Source: Bacillota bacterium (GTDB taxonomy: Bacteria; Bacillota_A; Clostridia; Tissierellales; Peptoniphilaceae). Taken from it: DNA of 8,156 nt. Location: NCBI GenBank assembly GCA_023418535.1, contig JAEZZN010000069.1, positions 1 to 8,156 of the forward strand, read 5' to 3'. The notes below the pieces were generated by a model. The model was not told the DNA's origin and ran no database searches. It worked only from the letters and a program-made list of their open reading frames with translations. The position numbers and the translations under genes were made by a program. Shown in pieces: positions 6,849 to 8,156 of the stretch. The first letter of the stretch is position 1. Every line of letters starts with the position of its first letter.

Positions 6849-7608
6849 ATTTTACTCCCAAACTTTTTATTCGTTTTTCTGAAATTTTTAAATACTCTTC
6901 ACATTCTTCTATACCAATAAATTTTCTATTTAATTTTTTTGATACTACTCCTGTAGTTCCAGATCCTAGAAAAGGATCTAGTATTAAATCGTTCTCTTTT
7001 GTAGAAGATTCAATTATTCTGTGTAATAAATATTCTGGTTTCTGTGTAGGATGCTTTCCATATATTTTCTCTATTTTAGGAGTTAATGCTCCTTCCCAAA
7101 CATCTTTCATTTGTTTACCGTCATTATATTTTTTCATTAAATCATAATTATAATAATGGCGAGCTTTTTTATCATTTTTTCTAGCCCATAGAATAGTTTC
7201 CGTTGAATGGGTAAAGTATCTACATGAAAGGTTTGGAGGAGGATTTAATTTTCTCCATGTAATATTGTTTAGAATTTTAAAGCCTTCTTGTTCAAGTGCC
7301 ATGCCTACAGAATAGATGTTGTGCAGTGTTCCAGATATCCAAATTGTTCCATTTGGCTTTAATAAATCTTTAGCAAGTTTTATCCAAGTTCTATTAAATT
7401 CGTGTTTTTCTTCTAAACTACTAACTTTATCCCAATCTCCTTTATTTACAGATACTACTTTCCCACCGCTAATAGATCTTCCAGCATTACTTAAAAAATA
7501 TGGAGGATCTGCAAAAATCATATCAAATCTTTCTTTAGGTAATTTTTTCATTATTTCAAAGCAGTCACCCAAAATTAATCGAATATTTTTTTCTTTATAA
7601 TAATTAAT
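6838..7608 (-). CDS. dpnA: DpnA-type adenine-N6 DNA methyltransferase (GATC)
   Basis: The second methylase of DpnII systems. In S. pneumoniae DpnA also methylates single-stranded DNA and protects transforming plasmids. From the start chosen the protein is 256 aa. It has DPPYF at 34-38 (catalytic motif IV) before DPF-GSGTTG (211-220, S-adenosylmethionine-binding motif I), the beta-class order. Between them are VVSVNKGDWDK, HNIYSVGMALEQEGFKILNN, SCRYFTHSTETILWARKNDK and KHPTQKPEYLL, strongly DpnA-like. No ATG precedes the conserved N-terminus. The first in-frame TTG (7572) lacks a Shine-Dalgarno sequence and would cut off the leading beta strand (NIRLILGDCFE). A perfect AGGAGG lies 7 bases before ATT at 7608, which I take as the start. 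The gene follows dpnM by 41 bp and overlaps the endonuclease start. Confidence 0.9.
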   Translation of the reverse strand: MNYYKEKNIRLILGDCFEIMKKLPKERFDMIFADPPYFLSNAGRSISGGKVVSVNKGDWDKVSSLEEKHEFNRTWIKLAKDLLKPNGTIWISGTLHNIYSVGMALEQEGFKILNNITWRKLNPPPNLSCRYFTHSTETILWARKNDKKARHYYNYDLMKKYNDGKQMKDVWEGALTPKIEKIYGKHPTQKPEYLLHRIIESSTKENDLILDPFLGSGTTGVVSKKLNRKFIGIEECEEYLKISEKRIKSLGVKYEL

Positions 7609-7615
7609 TTTATAA

Positions 7616-7621
7616 CCTCCT
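7616..7621 (-). promoter_or_regulatory. Ribosome binding site that points to an ATT start for dpnA
   Basis: Minus-strand AGGAGG is followed by seven bases (TTATAAA) and then ATT AAT TAT TAT in frame with dpnA. Spacing is ideal for initiation at that ATT (7606-7608). No ATG, GTG or TTG occurs at a comparable distance in this frame. Confidence 0.7.
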
Positions 7622-7649
7622 AATAAGTATATTAAAAATGAAAAGATAA

Positions 7650-8156
<507 letters not shown>

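Noticed and set aside
6961..6979. GATC-containing hairpin (AGATCCT / AGGATCT) inside dpnA, possible autoregulatory methylation site
   Set aside because: It encodes the conserved LDPF-LGSG motif, so codon use explains it; no evidence of a regulatory role.
7316..7600. Plus-strand open frame opposite dpnA
   Set aside because: Antisense to the conserved methylase motifs.

Overview
The window is AT-rich with pervasive A/T-ending codons. It carries a sortase-anchored wall protein, a fructose PTS fragment and strong AGGAGG-type ribosome binding sites. This points to a low-GC Gram-positive bacterium (Bacillota), plausibly a host-associated anaerobic coccus or a Gemella-like organism; the genus cannot be fixed from the sequence alone. 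Every gene I can support lies on the minus strand, so transcription runs right to left.

Right end (5967-8156): a DpnII-type restriction-modification operon recognising GATC. In transcription order it holds dpnM (double-strand GATC adenine methylase, 5' end outside the window), dpnA (second methylase) and dpnB (DpnII endonuclease), followed by a rho-independent terminator. dpnA appears to start at ATT behind a perfect Shine-Dalgarno sequence.

Middle (4768-5870): an intergenic stretch with a 9-bp inverted repeat (TTTTGCACT / AGTGCAAAA), then a PRD-type transcriptional regulator. Its frame is broken by one in-frame TAA inside the PRD domain, and the remaining 76 codons after the stop are still intact.

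Left-centre (1011-4724): a good sigma-A promoter drives a small DUF1003 membrane protein. This is followed 29-53 bp later, depending on the start chosen, by a large cell-wall adhesin: signal peptide, Glu/Thr stalk with 18-bp repeats, parallel beta-helix, three Cna_B domains, NPNTG sortase signal. A run of nine G residues forms the ribosome binding site directly before its start and looks like a phase-variation switch. The gene ends at a strong terminator.

Left end (1-about 960): decayed DNA. A frameshifted fragment of an unidentified exported-looking protein is joined in frame to the last ~120 visible residues of a fructose PTS EIIC (FruA), making a chimeric pseudogene.

Taken together this is an accessory region: a defence operon, a probably switchable surface adhesin and several gene ruins. 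I found no clear evidence of a wholly new system. The most testable unusual points are the G9 tract, the ATT start of dpnA, the nonsense-broken regulator and the fruA chimera.
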